A DNA stretch of 64,000 nucleotides from Prevotella sp. P5-108 (GTDB taxonomy: Bacteria > Bacteroidota > Bacteroidia > Bacteroidales > Bacteroidaceae), in the NCBI RefSeq assembly GCF_002251385.1, contig NZ_NPJJ01000025.1:1-64000 (forward strand). The letters run 5' to 3'. Position numbers and translations under genes: made by a program. The notes below the pieces were generated by a model that saw only the letters and a program-made list of their open reading frames with translations, did not search any database and was not told the DNA's origin. Below, one piece after another: positions 16,291 to 26,269 of this stretch (the first letter of the stretch is position 1; each line of letters opens with the position of its first letter).

Positions 16291-18516
16291 TTACTCCTGA
16301 TTGTCGTTGTGACGGGGCTGACGCTGGCCGTGACCGCGGCGCTCGCCATCGCGACGAGGACGACGCTCGCGCTCTACATAGCCTTCGGGCTTCTCGAGCA
16401 GCACACGGCGTGACAGCTTGTACTTGCCGGTCTTGGGGTCTATTTCGAGCAACTTGACCTTGATCTTGTCGCCTTCCTTGATGCCGGCTTCCTCTACAGT
16501 CTCCAGGCGCTTCCAGTCAATCTCGCTGATGTGCAGCAGACCGTCCTTGCCGGGCAGTATCTCTACGAAGCAGCCATAGGGCATGATAGAGCGTACGGTA
16601 CCCTCGTAGACCTCGCCCACCTCGGGAATGGCCACGATGGCCTTGATCTTGGCGAGAGCGGCGTCGATAGCGTCCTTGTTGGGAGCAGATACCTGTACCT
16701 TGCCTACGCCGTCAACCTCGTCGATGGTGATGGTGGTATTGGTATCTTCCTGCATCTGCTGGATAATCTTGCCACCAGGGCCAATCACAGCACCGATAAA
16801 CTCCTTGGGTATCTCGAAGGCAACGATGCGTGGAACCTGAGGCTTCATCTCGGCACGAGGCTCGGAGATGGTCTCCATCATGCAGTTGAGGATGTGCTCG
16901 CGGCCGGCCTTAGCCTGCATCAGAGCCTGTTCGAGAATCTCGAAGCTCAGACCGTCGCACTTGATGTCCATCTGAGTGGCAGTAAGACCGTCCCTGGTAC
17001 CAGTGGTCTTGAAGTCCATGTCGCCCAGGTGGTCCTCATCGCCGAGGATATCGCTCAGGATGGCGTACTTGTCCTCACCGGGGTTCTTGATAAGACCCAT
17101 AGCGATACCCGAAACGGGCTTCTTCATAGGCACACCGGCATCCATCAGAGCCAGCGTACCGGCACATACGGTAGCCATAGACGACGAGCCGTTAGACTCC
17201 AGAATCTGACTTACCAGACGTACGGTGTAGGGGAAGTCGGCGGGAATCATGTCCTTCAGACCGCGCCATGCCAGATGGCCGTGACCAATCTCGCGACGGC
17301 CTACACCGCGCTGAGCCTTGGCCTCACCGGTAGAGAAGGGAGGGAAGTTGTAGTGGAGCAGGAAGCGCTGATAGCCTCTCTGCAGCACGTCGTCTACCAG
17401 CTTCTCGTCGAGCTTGGTACCCAGAGTACAGGTAGAGAGCGACATGGTCTCACCGCGCTGGAAGATGGCGCTACCGTGGGGCATGGGCAGCGGAGACACT
17501 TCACACCAGATGGGGCGGATGTCGGTAGTCTTGCGACCGTCGAGACGCTTACCCTCGTCGAGGATGCAGCGGCGCATGGCATCGCGCATCACGTCGTCGT
17601 AGTAGCGTGTGGCCTCGGCATGCTTTTCCTCGAGCTCGTCGGCAGAGAGGTCGGCATGGGCGGCGTCATATTTCTCCATAAAGTCGGCGATAATCTTGTC
17701 GAAGGCGTCCATACGGGCGTGCTTCTCCAGCGCCTGCTTGTTGACATCGTATACGGGGGCGTAGAGCTCGCTCTTGATCTGCTCGCGCAGCTCTTCGTCG
17801 TTGACCTCGTGGCAGTACTCGCGCTTCACGTCCTTGCCCAGTTCCTTGGACAGCTCGTCCTGCAGCTCGCACATAGGCTTGATGGCCTCGGCAGCAGCCT
17901 TGAGGGCGCCGATGAGGTCTTGCTCAGATACTTCCTTCATCTCGCCTTCCACCATCATGATGTTGTCCTTGGTGGCACCTACCATCAAGTCCATATCGGC
18001 CTCTTCCATCTGCTGGAAGGTGGGGTTGATGACAAACTCGCCGTTGATGCGGGCTACGCGAACCTCAGAGATAGTGTGCTCGAAGGGAATGTCGGAGCAG
18101 GCCATAGCGGCTGATGCGGCAAAACCGGCAAGAGCGTCGGGCTGGTCTACACCGTCGGCAGAGAGCAGCATAACCTGTACATACACTTCGGCATGGTAGT
18201 TGGAGGGGAAGAGGGGACGGAGGGCACGGTCGACCAGACGAGAGGTAAGAATCTCGTTGTCACTTGCCTTGCCTTCACGCTTGGTGAAACCGCCGGGGAA
18301 ACGGCCTGCGGCACTGTACTGCTCGCGATAATCTACTTGCAAAGGCATAAAATCTGTACCCGGAACTGCGTCCTTAGCTGCACAAACAGTTGCCAAAAGC
18401 ACGGTGTTGCCCATACGGAGTACTGCGGCACCGTCAGCCTGTTTTGCAACCTTTCCGGTCTCAATTGTGATGGTTCTTCCATCAGGCAATTGAACTGTTT
18501 TCGTAATTACGTTCAT
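16291..18516 (-). CDS. pnp: Polyribonucleotide nucleotidyltransferase (PNPase)
   Basis: A 741-residue trimeric 3'-5' phosphorolytic exoribonuclease for mRNA turnover. Two RNase PH-like domains are visible: [15 protein letters not shown] in the first, and [16 protein letters not shown] with [15 protein letters not shown] [12 protein letters not shown] in the second. A KH domain follows ([18 protein letters not shown]) and an S1 domain ends the fold ([20 protein letters not shown] to HISEIDW). A short basic tail ([18 protein letters not shown]) is typical. Full length and intact; monocistronic by its terminator. It is divergent from topA across a 1-kb intergenic island. Confidence 0.97.
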   Translation of the reverse strand: MNVITKTVQLPDGRTITIETGKVAKQADGAAVLRMGNTVLLATVCAAKDAVPGTDFMPLQVDYREQYSAAGRFPGGFTKREGKASDNEILTSRLVDRALRPLFPSNYHAEVYVQVMLLSADGVDQPDALAGFAASAAMACSDIPFEHTISEVRVARINGEFVINPTFQQMEEADMDLMVGATKDNIMMVEGEMKEVSEQDLIGALKAAAEAIKPMCELQDELSKELGKDVKREYCHEVNDEELREQIKSELYAPVYDVNKQALEKHARMDAFDKIIADFMEKYDAAHADLSADELEEKHAEATRYYDDVMRDAMRRCILDEGKRLDGRKTTDIRPIWCEVSPLPMPHGSAIFQRGETMSLSTCTLGTKLDEKLVDDVLQRGYQRFLLHYNFPPFSTGEAKAQRGVGRREIGHGHLAWRGLKDMIPADFPYTVRLVSQILESNGSSSMATVCAGTLALMDAGVPMKKPVSGIAMGLIKNPGEDKYAILSDILGDEDHLGDMDFKTTGTRDGLTATQMDIKCDGLSFEILEQALMQAKAGREHILNCMMETISEPRAEMKPQVPRIVAFEIPKEFIGAVIGPGGKIIQQMQEDTNTTITIDEVDGVGKVQVSAPNKDAIDAALAKIKAIVAIPEVGEVYEGTVRSIMPYGCFVEILPGKDGLLHISEIDWKRLETVEEAGIKEGDKIKVKLLEIDPKTGKYKLSRRVLLEKPEGYVERERRPRRDGERRGHGQRQPRHNDNQE

Positions 18517-18609
18517 CTAAAAAATGTTATTGTTTTAATTTTTGCATCTAAAAATCCCTTTCTTCCTACTCGTGATGTGGTCGAAATGAGCCATTTTTAA
18601 ATTTCCGTG

Positions 18610-18617
18610 CAAAGATA
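18610..18617 (-). promoter_or_regulatory. -7 box of pnp promoter (putative)
   Basis: Minus strand TATCTTTG matches TAnnTTTG about 95 bp upstream of the pnp start. The nearest TTTG (18637-18634) is only 16 bp away, shorter than the usual 19-21, so the call is tentative. Confidence 0.4.
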
Positions 18618-18810
18618 GCCAATAAAATGATAACAAACGAACAATCTGCGCCTTTTATTGTTATTTTACGCTAAAAAACAGCGATTTCTGCCTCTTCCCC
18701 CTCCGTCTACGACGGACAAGGCAGCCAAAGACCGCCCAACCCCCCACCATTCTCGCGTCGTAGATGCCGGTCGCCAAGGGTGTCCCCATCCACTTCCCGC
18801 CGCCTCCGCC

Positions 18811-19068
18811 CACCTTCCCACAGTCTCTTGTCACCTTCCCGCATCCTCTATCCATCTTCCCTCACCTTCCGCCCACCTCCCCATAGTCTCTTGCCACCTT
18901 CCCGCATCCTCTACCCATCTATCGCCACTCCCTATCCACCTTCCTCCAGAAGCTGATGACCTCGGCACCTGTGGAGGGTATCTTGGCGAGCGTGGAGGGT
19001 ACCTTGGCGAGCGTGGAGGGCGTCCCGGTGAGCGTGGAGGGTACCTCTGCGAGAGCCGTGATGACCCT
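18811..19068. repeat. 21-bp periodic island, part 1
   Basis: From 18811, units of exactly 21 bp beginning CACCTTCCC follow one another (18811, 18832, 18853, 18874, 18895, 18916). They include a 63-bp (3 x 21) tandem copy. From 18964 the units change to GGCGAGCGTGGAGGG-type (18964, 18985, 19006, 19027) and a degenerate one at 19048. All frames therefore show 7-residue repeats (HLPTVSC-HLPASSI, then YLGERGG-YLGERGG). I do not call a gene because several frames are open on both strands. It lies between divergent pnp and topA. Confidence 0.85.
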
Positions 19069-19191
19069 CGCTGACGCCGTAGATTTTTCCGTCGCGAAGG
19101 AGGTCATTTTCTGCCACGATTTTTGCCACCGCGGCGCGCCGGAGAGTATTGTCAAAACATCTGTAGGTCAAAGTGAAACCGAGTTCGTGGC

Positions 19192-19275
19192 GTGCAATGC
19201 AGAAATCGTGATGTGCAATACGGAAATTGGGTCGTGCAACGCTGAAATCATGGTTTGTAACGACCGTTTCAGCCC
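19192..19275. repeat. 21-bp periodic island, part 2
   Basis: Three clear 21-bp units start GTGCAATGC, GTGCAATAC and GTGCAACGC (19192, 19213, 19234), each with a GAAAT core; a fourth, weaker one starts at 19255. The unit family differs from part 1 but the period is the same. The remaining 19276-19475 shows no gene. Confidence 0.8.
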
Positions 19276-19475
19276 CTGAAATCAGCATGAGGTTCATCGC
19301 CGCAATTTTTGCCATGCCGACGGGGTAGGAGGAGGTCATCTCGCGCACCGCCGTCATGCCCTCGTTGCCTGTGCTGATAGTCGCCCAAGTGGGCTTTGTC
19401 ATGGCGAGAAGCGCCGCAATCCTTAAAAAAATCAAAAAAACACCTATATAATAAGGTATAAGCGATTTTTTTGTC

Positions 19476-19483
19476 TACTTTTG
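19476..19483 (+). promoter_or_regulatory. -7 box upstream of topA (putative)
   Basis: TACTTTTG matches TAnnTTTG and lies 28 bp before the topA start. No TTTG at the right -33 distance is visible; the upstream stretch is instead CCTATATAATAAGGT (19443-19457), a motif repeated elsewhere in the window. Confidence 0.4.
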
Positions 19484-19510
19484 CGCTTCAAATAACAAAT
19501 ATGATTTACT

Positions 19511-21835
19511 ATGCACGAGAATTTGGTGATTGTAGAGAGCCCCGCAAAGGCTAAAACCATAGAGAAGTTTCTTGGCAAGGACTACAAGGTCATGTCAAGT
19601 TTCGGCCACATACGTGACCTGAAAAAGAAGACGCTCTCCATCAACGAGAAGACGATGGAGCCCGATTACGAGATACCCGAGGAGAAACGCAAGTTGGTGA
19701 GCGAGCTCAAGAAGCAGGTCAAGGAGGCACAGCGCGTGTGGTTGGCATCCGATGAAGACCGCGAGGGAGAGGCCATCAGTTGGCATCTGTGTGAGGTGTT
19801 GGGCCTGGACAAGGACAATACCAACCGCATCGTATTCCACGAGATTACCCCCACCGCCATCCTTGATGCCATCGAGCATCCCCGTCATCTCGACATGAAC
19901 CTCGTCAATGCCCAGCAGGCACGACGAGTGCTCGACCGACTCGTGGGATTCAAGCTCTCGCCTGTATTGTGGCGCAAGGTGAAGCCCGCATTGTCTGCCG
20001 GACGCGTGCAGAGCGTGGCTGTAAGACTCATCGTTGAGCGCGAGCGCGAGATACAGGCCTTCGTGAGCGAGCCCTACTATCGCGTGAGCGCCGTCTTCAC
20101 CGTGCCCCAGGCCGAAGGCCACATCGCCGAGGTCAAAGCCGAGCTCGACAAGCGCTTTGCCACCCGCGAAGAGGCTGTAGCATTCCTGGAGCGCTGCCGC
20201 AAGGCCCAGTTTACCGTCGGTTCGGTAAGCAAGAAGCCGCTCAAGCGTATGCCTGCACCTCCCTTCACCACCTCTACGCTGCAGCAGGAGGCCGCCCGCA
20301 AGCTGGGATATACCGTGACCCAGACCATGATGGTGGCGCAGCATCTCTACGAGAACGGACGAATCACCTACATGCGTACCGACAGCGTAAACCTGTCCAA
20401 GCTCGCTCTGGCAGCCAGCCGCGACGCCATCACCCAGCTCTGGGGAGCCGAGTACAGCCACACCCGCAACTTCCACACCCACAGCAAGGGCGCGCAGGAA
20501 GCCCACGAGGCCATACGTCCTACCTATATATCGGAGCAGACCATCGAGGGCACCGTGCAGGAGCGCCGCCTCTACGACCTGATATGGAAGCGCACCGTGG
20601 CATCGCAGATGGCAGAGTCGGAGATAGAGAAGACGGTAGTGACGATAGACATCGACGGACAGGAGGAGAAGTTCATCGCCGACGGCGAGGTGGTTACCTT
20701 CGACGGATTCCTCAAGGTCTATCACGAGTCTACCGACGACGAGAACCAGGACAATGAAGGCGGCAACACTCTGCCTGCCCTCTCTGCCGGAGACCTTCTG
20801 GAACGCAAGACCATCACATCGACAGAGAAATATTCACAAGGCCCCGTGAGATATACCGAGGCCAGCCTGGTCAAGAAGCTCGAAGAACTGGGCATAGGAC
20901 GACCCTCTACCTACGCGCCGACCATCTCTACCATCCAGCAGCGCGAGTATGTGGTCAAGGGAGACAAGGCGGGCGAAGAGCGGCAGTACGTGACCGACAC
21001 GCTGAGCGCCAGCCGCATCGTATCGAAGACCCGCACCGAGGTGGCAGGCAAGGAGAAGGGCAAGCTGCTGCCCACCGACATCGGTACCGTGGTCAACGAC
21101 TTCCTGATGGAGCACTTCCCCGAGATTATGGACTACAACTTCACCGCCAGGGTGGAGAGCCAGTTTGACCAGATAGCCGAAGGCCACGAAGAGTGGACCA
21201 GCATGATGCACAACTTCGACCACCACTTCGAGCCTACCGTGCGCAAGGTGATGAACGCCCGCTCGGAGCATAAGGCAGGCGAGCGCGAACTGGGTGTAGA
21301 CCCACTTTCCCATCGTCCGGTATTCGTCAAGATAGGACGCTTTGGCCCTGTAGTGCAGATAGGCAGCGCCGACGACGAGGTGAAGCCACGCTTTGCGCAG
21401 CTGCCGTCGGGCAAGAGCATCGAGACCATCACCCTCGACGAGGCTCTCGAGCTGTTCCGTCTGCCCCGCAATATCGGCGAGTACGAAGGAGACATCGTCA
21501 CCATCGGCTCAGGTCGTTTCGGTCCCTATGTTCAGCATGGCGGCAAGTATGTATCACTGCCTAAAGAGATGGATCCGATGACAGTAACGCTCGCCGATGC
21601 CATCAAGCTCATCGCCGAGAAGCGCGAGCAGGAGCGCCAGCGCCACATCAAGTCGTTTGAAGAGGACTCCACGATGCAGGTGCTCAACGGCCGCTTCGGT
21701 CCCTACATCACCTGCGACGGCAAGAACTATCGTCTGCCGAAGAGCCTGCATGAGCGCGCCGCCCAACTTACCTACGCCGAGTGCAAGGAAATCGTAGACA
21801 AAGCCCCCGAACCCAAAGCACGCCGCAAGAAATGA
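19511..21835 (+). CDS. topA: DNA topoisomerase I
   Basis: Type IA topoisomerase of 774 residues that relaxes negative supercoils. The TOPRIM domain starts at NLVIVESPAKAKTIEKFL and has the metal-binding DEDREGEAISWHL. The active-site tyrosine is in RITYMRTDSVNLS (about Y287). SAGRVQSVAVRLI and the GIGRPSTYAPTIS block are intact. The C-terminus has repeated RFGPYV/RFGPYI cores in place of classical zinc fingers, as in many Bacteroidetes enzymes. The start is ATG at 19511. Its stop overlaps the aroK start as ATGA, so it heads the topA-aroK-speA-argB run. Confidence 0.97.
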   Translation: MHENLVIVESPAKAKTIEKFLGKDYKVMSSFGHIRDLKKKTLSINEKTMEPDYEIPEEKRKLVSELKKQVKEAQRVWLASDEDREGEAISWHLCEVLGLDKDNTNRIVFHEITPTAILDAIEHPRHLDMNLVNAQQARRVLDRLVGFKLSPVLWRKVKPALSAGRVQSVAVRLIVEREREIQAFVSEPYYRVSAVFTVPQAEGHIAEVKAELDKRFATREEAVAFLERCRKAQFTVGSVSKKPLKRMPAPPFTTSTLQQEAARKLGYTVTQTMMVAQHLYENGRITYMRTDSVNLSKLALAASRDAITQLWGAEYSHTRNFHTHSKGAQEAHEAIRPTYISEQTIEGTVQERRLYDLIWKRTVASQMAESEIEKTVVTIDIDGQEEKFIADGEVVTFDGFLKVYHESTDDENQDNEGGNTLPALSAGDLLERKTITSTEKYSQGPVRYTEASLVKKLEELGIGRPSTYAPTISTIQQREYVVKGDKAGEERQYVTDTLSASRIVSKTRTEVAGKEKGKLLPTDIGTVVNDFLMEHFPEIMDYNFTARVESQFDQIAEGHEEWTSMMHNFDHHFEPTVRKVMNARSEHKAGERELGVDPLSHRPVFVKIGRFGPVVQIGSADDEVKPRFAQLPSGKSIETITLDEALELFRLPRNIGEYEGDIVTIGSGRFGPYVQHGGKYVSLPKEMDPMTVTLADAIKLIAEKREQERQRHIKSFEEDSTMQVLNGRFGPYITCDGKNYRLPKSLHERAAQLTYAECKEIVDKAPEPKARRKK

Positions 21836-22365
21836 CCCCCACGCGTATTATTCTTATAGGATATATGGGCGCGGGCAAGACCACGCTTGGCAATGCGCTT
21901 GCCCGCGACATGGGGATGAGGTTCTACGACCTCGACTGGTATATCGAGAGCCGTATGCACCACACCGTCAAGGAAATCTTTGACGAGCGCGGCGAGGAAG
22001 GGTTCCGCCGCATCGAGCACAATATGCTCCACGAGGTGGCAGAGTTTGAGGACGTCATCATCAGTTGTGGTGGCGGCACTCCCTGCTTCTTCGACAACAT
22101 GGACTACCTCAACCGCCAGGGCGCAACGGTCTATCTCAAGGCGTCGCCAGACGTGCTGTACAAGCATCTGAGCATGGGACACACCGTGAGACCATTGCTG
22201 CTCAACAAAACGCCCGAAGAGGTGCGCCAGTACATAACCCGCCAGCTCGCCGAGCGCGAACCCTACTACACCAAAGCCCACTATACCATCGACGTAAGCG
22301 TCATGGACGATTTTAAGAAGATACATTTTACCACCCAACAACTAAAAAACGAACTTGGAATATGA
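21832..22365 (+). CDS. aroK: Shikimate kinase
   Basis: A 177-residue cytosolic P-loop kinase that phosphorylates shikimate in the chorismate pathway. The Walker A motif is GYMGAGKTTLG at the N-terminus. The DLDWYIE shikimate-binding segment, FRRIEHNML, SCGGGTPCF and a lid region with RPLL follow in order. The chosen ATG overlaps the topA stop by 4 bp (ATGA); open sequence further upstream is inside topA. The stop in turn overlaps the speA start by 4 bp, so translation is probably coupled. Confidence 0.95.
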   Translation: MTPTRIILIGYMGAGKTTLGNALARDMGMRFYDLDWYIESRMHHTVKEIFDERGEEGFRRIEHNMLHEVAEFEDVIISCGGGTPCFFDNMDYLNRQGATVYLKASPDVLYKHLSMGHTVRPLLLNKTPEEVRQYITRQLAEREPYYTKAHYTIDVSVMDDFKKIHFTTQQLKNELGI

Positions 22366-24254
22366 AGAAATGGAGCATCGAAGACTCTCGCGAGATGTAT
22401 AACATCAAAGGCTGGGGAGCTTCTTACTTTGACATCAACGAGGAAGGCAACGTCAGCGTCTCTCCCTGTAAGGATGAAGCCCAGATAGACTTGCGCGAGA
22501 TTGTAGATGAGCTGTCGCTGCGCGACGTGACGCCCCCGCTGCTGCTCAGATTCCCCGATATCCTCGACAACCGTATCGAGAAGACCGCCAACTGCTTCAA
22601 GCGGGCGGCTGAGGAGTATGAGTACAAGGCACAGAACTTTATTATCTATCCCATCAAGGTCAACCAGATGCAGCCGGTGGTCGAGGAAATCATCTCGCAC
22701 GGCCGCAAGTTCAATCTGGGACTTGAGGCGGGTTCCAAGCCCGAGCTCCACGCCGTGATAGCCGTGCAGTGCCAGAGCGACTCGCTCATCATCTGCAACG
22801 GATACAAGGACCAGAGCTATATCGAGTTGGCTCTGCTGGCCCAGAAGATGGGAAAGCGCATCTTTATCGTTGTCGAGAAGCTCAACGAGCTTGACATCAT
22901 CGCCCGCGCAGCCAAGAAGCTCAACGTGAAGCCTAACCTGGGCATACGCATCAAGCTCGCATCGAGCGGTTCGGGCAAATGGGCCGAGAGCGGAGGCGAT
23001 GCGTCGAAGTTCGGACTTACCAGTTCGGAGCTCCTCGACGCCCTGCGCATCCTTGATGAGAAGGGGCTGCACGACAGCCTTCGTCTTATCCACTTCCACA
23101 TTGGCAGCCAGATTACCAAGATACGACGTATACAGACCGCGCTGCGTGAGGCGGCTCAGTTCTACATCAACCTACACAAGATGGGGTACAACGTGGACTT
23201 CGTCGACTGTGGCGGCGGACTGGGAGTGGACTACGACGGCACCCGCTCGGCCAACAGCGAGAGCTCGGTCAACTACTCTATCCAGGAGTATGTCAACGAC
23301 TGTGTCTATACCTTCGTCGACGCAGCCAACAAGAACGACATAGCCCATCCCAACATCATCACCGAGAGCGGCCGGTCGCTGACGGCACACCACTCGGTAC
23401 TGGTTATCGACGTGCTCGAGACCGCCAGCCTGCCCGAGATGCCCGAGGAGTTTGAGGCCAAGGACTCCGACCACCAGTTGGTCAAGGACCTCTACGAGAT
23501 ATGGGACAACCTCAACTCCAAGAATATGCTCGAAGACTGGCACGATGCCGAGCAGATACGCGACGAGGCCCTCGAGCTCTTCTCTCATGGCATCGTAGAC
23601 CTCAAGACCCGTGCCGAGATTGAGAGCATGTACTGGAGCGTATGCCATGAAATCAATACGCTCTCCAAGCAGATGAAGCACGTGCCCGAAGAGCTGCGCA
23701 ATATCGACAAGCTGCTCGCCGACAAGTATTTCTGCAACTTCTCGCTGTTCCAGAGCCTCCCCGACTCGTGGGCCATCGACCAGCTGTTCCCCATAATGCC
23801 CATTCAGCGTCTTACCGAACGGCCTACGCGCAACGCAACCCTGCAGGATATCACCTGCGACTCGGATGGCAAGATAGCCAACTTCGTCAAGGAGGGGCAC
23901 CTCTCTCATGTGCTGCCCCTCCATGCCTTGCGCCGCAACGAGCCTTACTACCTCGGCGTCTTCCTTGTGGGTGCCTATCAGGAGATACTCGGCGACATGC
24001 ACAACCTCTTTGGCGACACCAACGCCGTGCACGTCAGCGTCAAGGACGGTCACTACCACATCGACCAGATTATCGATGGCGAGACCGTCGAGGAGGTGCT
24101 CGACTACGTGCAGTACAACCCGAAGAAGCTGGTGCGCCAGCTCGAGATTTGGGTGACCAAGAGCGTCAAGAACGGTAAAATCTCGCTCGAGGAGGGCAAG
24201 GAGTTCCTGTCCAACTATCGCTCTGGACTTTATGGATATACCTATCTGGAATAA
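22362..24254 (+). CDS. speA: Biosynthetic arginine decarboxylase
   Basis: A 630-residue PLP enzyme (fold III, alanine-racemase-like barrel) converting arginine to agmatine, the first step of polyamine synthesis by that route. The PLP lysine is in YPIKVNQ (about K99). LGLEAGSKPEL, SLRLIHFHIGSQI, DCGGGLGVDYDG and the ESGRSLTAHHSVL block are present, as is the C-terminal LHALRRNEPYYLGVFLVGAYQ. Its start overlaps the aroK stop and its stop abuts argB, so the operon couples arginine use with arginine synthesis. Confidence 0.96.
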   Translation: MKKWSIEDSREMYNIKGWGASYFDINEEGNVSVSPCKDEAQIDLREIVDELSLRDVTPPLLLRFPDILDNRIEKTANCFKRAAEEYEYKAQNFIIYPIKVNQMQPVVEEIISHGRKFNLGLEAGSKPELHAVIAVQCQSDSLIICNGYKDQSYIELALLAQKMGKRIFIVVEKLNELDIIARAAKKLNVKPNLGIRIKLASSGSGKWAESGGDASKFGLTSSELLDALRILDEKGLHDSLRLIHFHIGSQITKIRRIQTALREAAQFYINLHKMGYNVDFVDCGGGLGVDYDGTRSANSESSVNYSIQEYVNDCVYTFVDAANKNDIAHPNIITESGRSLTAHHSVLVIDVLETASLPEMPEEFEAKDSDHQLVKDLYEIWDNLNSKNMLEDWHDAEQIRDEALELFSHGIVDLKTRAEIESMYWSVCHEINTLSKQMKHVPEELRNIDKLLADKYFCNFSLFQSLPDSWAIDQLFPIMPIQRLTERPTRNATLQDITCDSDGKIANFVKEGHLSHVLPLHALRRNEPYYLGVFLVGAYQEILGDMHNLFGDTNAVHVSVKDGHYHIDQIIDGETVEEVLDYVQYNPKKLVRQLEIWVTKSVKNGKISLEEGKEFLSNYRSGLYGYTYLE

Positions 24255-25040
24255 ATGATGAAAGACAACAAAACAGCAATAACGGTGGTCAAGGTCGGCG
24301 GTGCCGTGGTCGAAGACGCCACGGCGCTCAGCCGTCTGCTCACCGACTTTGCCGCCATCCCGGGCCGCAAGATTCTGGTGCATGGCGGCGGGCGTCGCGC
24401 TACCAAGGTAGCCGAGGCGCTGGGCATCAAGACGACTATGGTGGGCGGCCGACGCATCACCGACGCAGCCATGCTCGAAGTGGTCACGATGGTCTATGGC
24501 GGACTGGTCAACAAGAATATCGTGGCTGGACTGCAAGCCGTAGGCGTCAATGCCAGTGGCCTCACCGGCGCCGATGCCAATATCATCCGTGCCCATAAGC
24601 GTCCGGTCAAGGACGGCGTCGACTATGGCTTCGTAGGCGATGTCGATGCTGCCGACGGTCAGATGATAGCCCGGCTGGTCGAGTCGGGAGTCACCCCAGT
24701 GGTGGCGCCACTCACCCATGACGGACAAGGCCATATCCTCAATACCAATGCCGACACCATCGCCAAGACGGTGGCTTGCGCGGTGGCCCGCGACTACGAG
24801 GTCACGCTCGTCTACGCCTTCGAGAAGCGCGGCGTGCTGAGCAACCCCGCCGACGACAATAGCGTGATACCCACCATCACCCGCGCCGACTTCGATAGAT
24901 ACGTGGCCGATGGCGTGATAGCCGGCGGCATGATTCCCAAGGTAGAGAATGCGCTCGCAGCCATCGACGAGGGCGTCGCCAGGGTGGTCATCACCCAAGC
25001 CGATGCCATCGACGGCCAACAGGGAACAATTATCCGTTAA
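24255..25040 (+). CDS. argB: Acetylglutamate kinase
   Basis: A 261-residue amino-acid kinase that phosphorylates N-acetylglutamate in arginine or acetylornithine synthesis. It has the N-terminal VVKVGGAVVED glycine loop, VHGGGRRATKVAEALG, VNASGLTGADANI, and near the end LNTNADTIAKTVA with VITQADAI. ATG at 24255 follows the speA stop directly; ATG at 24258 is equivalent. In Bacteroidetes the ArgB-like enzyme may act on succinylated or acetylated substrate; that cannot be decided here. Last gene of the topA run. Confidence 0.93.
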   Translation: MMKDNKTAITVVKVGGAVVEDATALSRLLTDFAAIPGRKILVHGGGRRATKVAEALGIKTTMVGGRRITDAAMLEVVTMVYGGLVNKNIVAGLQAVGVNASGLTGADANIIRAHKRPVKDGVDYGFVGDVDAADGQMIARLVESGVTPVVAPLTHDGQGHILNTNADTIAKTVACAVARDYEVTLVYAFEKRGVLSNPADDNSVIPTITRADFDRYVADGVIAGGMIPKVENALAAIDEGVARVVITQADAIDGQQGTIIR

Positions 25041-25113
25041 GTGTTAAAATCGAAAAAATATCCCCATAACTGTAACTTTAGTTTCCAACAAACGTCTTAT
25101 TAATAGAGCAACG

Positions 25114-25626
25114 ATGAAGATTATCAGTTTTCGCGACGATATACTCCCCCTGAAGAATATGCTTTTCAGAGTGGCGCTCCGCATTACGCTTGACAAGGCC
25201 GAAGCGGAGGATATCGTGCAGGAAACGATGATTAAGGTGTGGAACAGACGCGACACGTGGAGCGAGATAGAGTCTATAGAGGCTTTCTGTACTACCATCT
25301 GCAAGAACCTTGCGTTGGATTACATACGAAAGAGCTCCCACCTCAGCGATTCCACCCCCGATTTGCCGGAAGACAAGGCCGACAGCGCGTCGACTCCCGA
25401 TGAGAGAGCGGCGCAAAGCGACAGAGTCGAGCTGGTTCATCGCTTGGTCAATGCTCTTCCCGACAAGCAGCGTATGTGTATGCAGCTGCGCGATTTTGAA
25501 GGGAAAACGTACAAGGAAATTGCTCGCATGATGGAGATAAGCGAGGAACAGGTCAAGGTGAATATCTTCCGAGCCCGCCAGACCATCAAGCAGAAATTTA
25601 ATGATTTTGACAATTATGGACTATAA
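25114..25626 (+). CDS. ECF-type RNA polymerase sigma factor
   Basis: A 170-residue group-4 sigma factor. Region 2 is visible as LDKAEAEDIVQETMIKVWNR and AFCTTICKNLALDYIR. Region 4 is visible as LPDKQRMCMQLRDFEGKTYKEIA with the HTH MEISEEQVKVNIFRARQTI. It overlaps the next gene by 11 bp, the usual arrangement with a cognate anti-sigma. A TAACTTTA box near 25071-25078 is close to the -7 consensus but imperfect. The regulon is unknown. Confidence 0.92.
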   Translation: MKIISFRDDILPLKNMLFRVALRITLDKAEAEDIVQETMIKVWNRRDTWSEIESIEAFCTTICKNLALDYIRKSSHLSDSTPDLPEDKADSASTPDERAAQSDRVELVHRLVNALPDKQRMCMQLRDFEGKTYKEIARMMEISEEQVKVNIFRARQTIKQKFNDFDNYGL

Positions 25627-26107
25627 CTATATCAAACAATTGCTGGAGCGCTACTGGGCGTGTGAGACTACGGTCGAAGAAGAAAGCATTCTCAAGGCTT
25701 TCTTCAGTCAGAAGTCTGTACCTGCCGAGCTGGCCAAGTACCAGGCACTCTTCGTCTACGAGGCCACCGAGCCCAAGACCGACGTGCTGGGCGACGACTT
25801 CGACGCCCGTATGCTCGCCATGACCGAAGAGCCCAAGCAGGTCAAGGCCCGCGTCATTACCATGACCCAGCGGTTGAGACCTCTCTTCAAGGCAGCTGCC
25901 GTGGTGGCCATCATCCTCACGTTGAGCAACGCCTTCCAGATGTCGTTTGACAACAATGGTCCTGTTATCGGCAGCGGAGCCACCAACTACAACCGCATCC
26001 AGCAGATGCACTCGGTGGCAAGAGCCGACTCGGCTGTGCTCGACACTATGCCGCAGTCCAACGTGCAGCCTTCCGAGGTCTGTACAACGCCGATTATGAA
26101 AAGATAA
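25616..26107 (+). CDS. Small membrane protein, probable anti-sigma partner
   Basis: About 163 residues. The N-terminal half (MDYNYIKQLLERYWACETT) is a helical segment like those at the start of Bacteroidetes anti-sigma factors. One hydrophobic segment, FKAAAVVAIILTLSNAF, lies in the middle, and a short probably periplasmic tail rich in Ser/Asn follows. No FecR domain is present. ATG at 25616 lies inside the sigma gene; the overlap suggests translational coupling. The anti-sigma role is inferred from position and topology. It ends in front of a bidirectional terminator. Confidence 0.75.
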   Translation: MDYNYIKQLLERYWACETTVEEESILKAFFSQKSVPAELAKYQALFVYEATEPKTDVLGDDFDARMLAMTEEPKQVKARVITMTQRLRPLFKAAAVVAIILTLSNAFQMSFDNNGPVIGSGATNYNRIQQMHSVARADSAVLDTMPQSNVQPSEVCTTPIMKR

Positions 26108-26208
26108 TTTCTATGCTTTCTCTATAAAATCATGTTTAGTAAAACAAAAGAATGAAACTGTGAAGTTTCTATTTTCTCTCAAATTTTTCATAACATACTA
26201 ACGTAGAA

Positions 26209-26239
26209 AAGGGATGCCGCTCACTGAGTGGCATCCCTT
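26209..26239. terminator. Bidirectional terminator
   Basis: AAGGGATGCC and its complement flank a short GC-rich centre to give a stem of 13 pairs with one wobble. On the minus strand it is followed by TTTTC, on the plus strand by GTTTATTT. It separates the convergent sigma/anti-sigma pair and the C10 peptidase gene. Confidence 0.8.
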
Positions 26240-26269
26240 GTTTATTTGGGTTACTCGCAGGGTGGGCCT

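Noticed and set aside
18658..19074. Open frame encoding HLP.../YLGERGG seven-residue repeats
   Set aside because: Several frames on both strands are open through the same DNA because the period (21) is divisible by three. No signal, start context or family is recognised. Kept as a repeat and flagged as a finding.
23172..25019. Long minus-strand frame opposite speA-argB
   Set aside because: Antisense shadow of two conserved enzymes; no recognisable domain.
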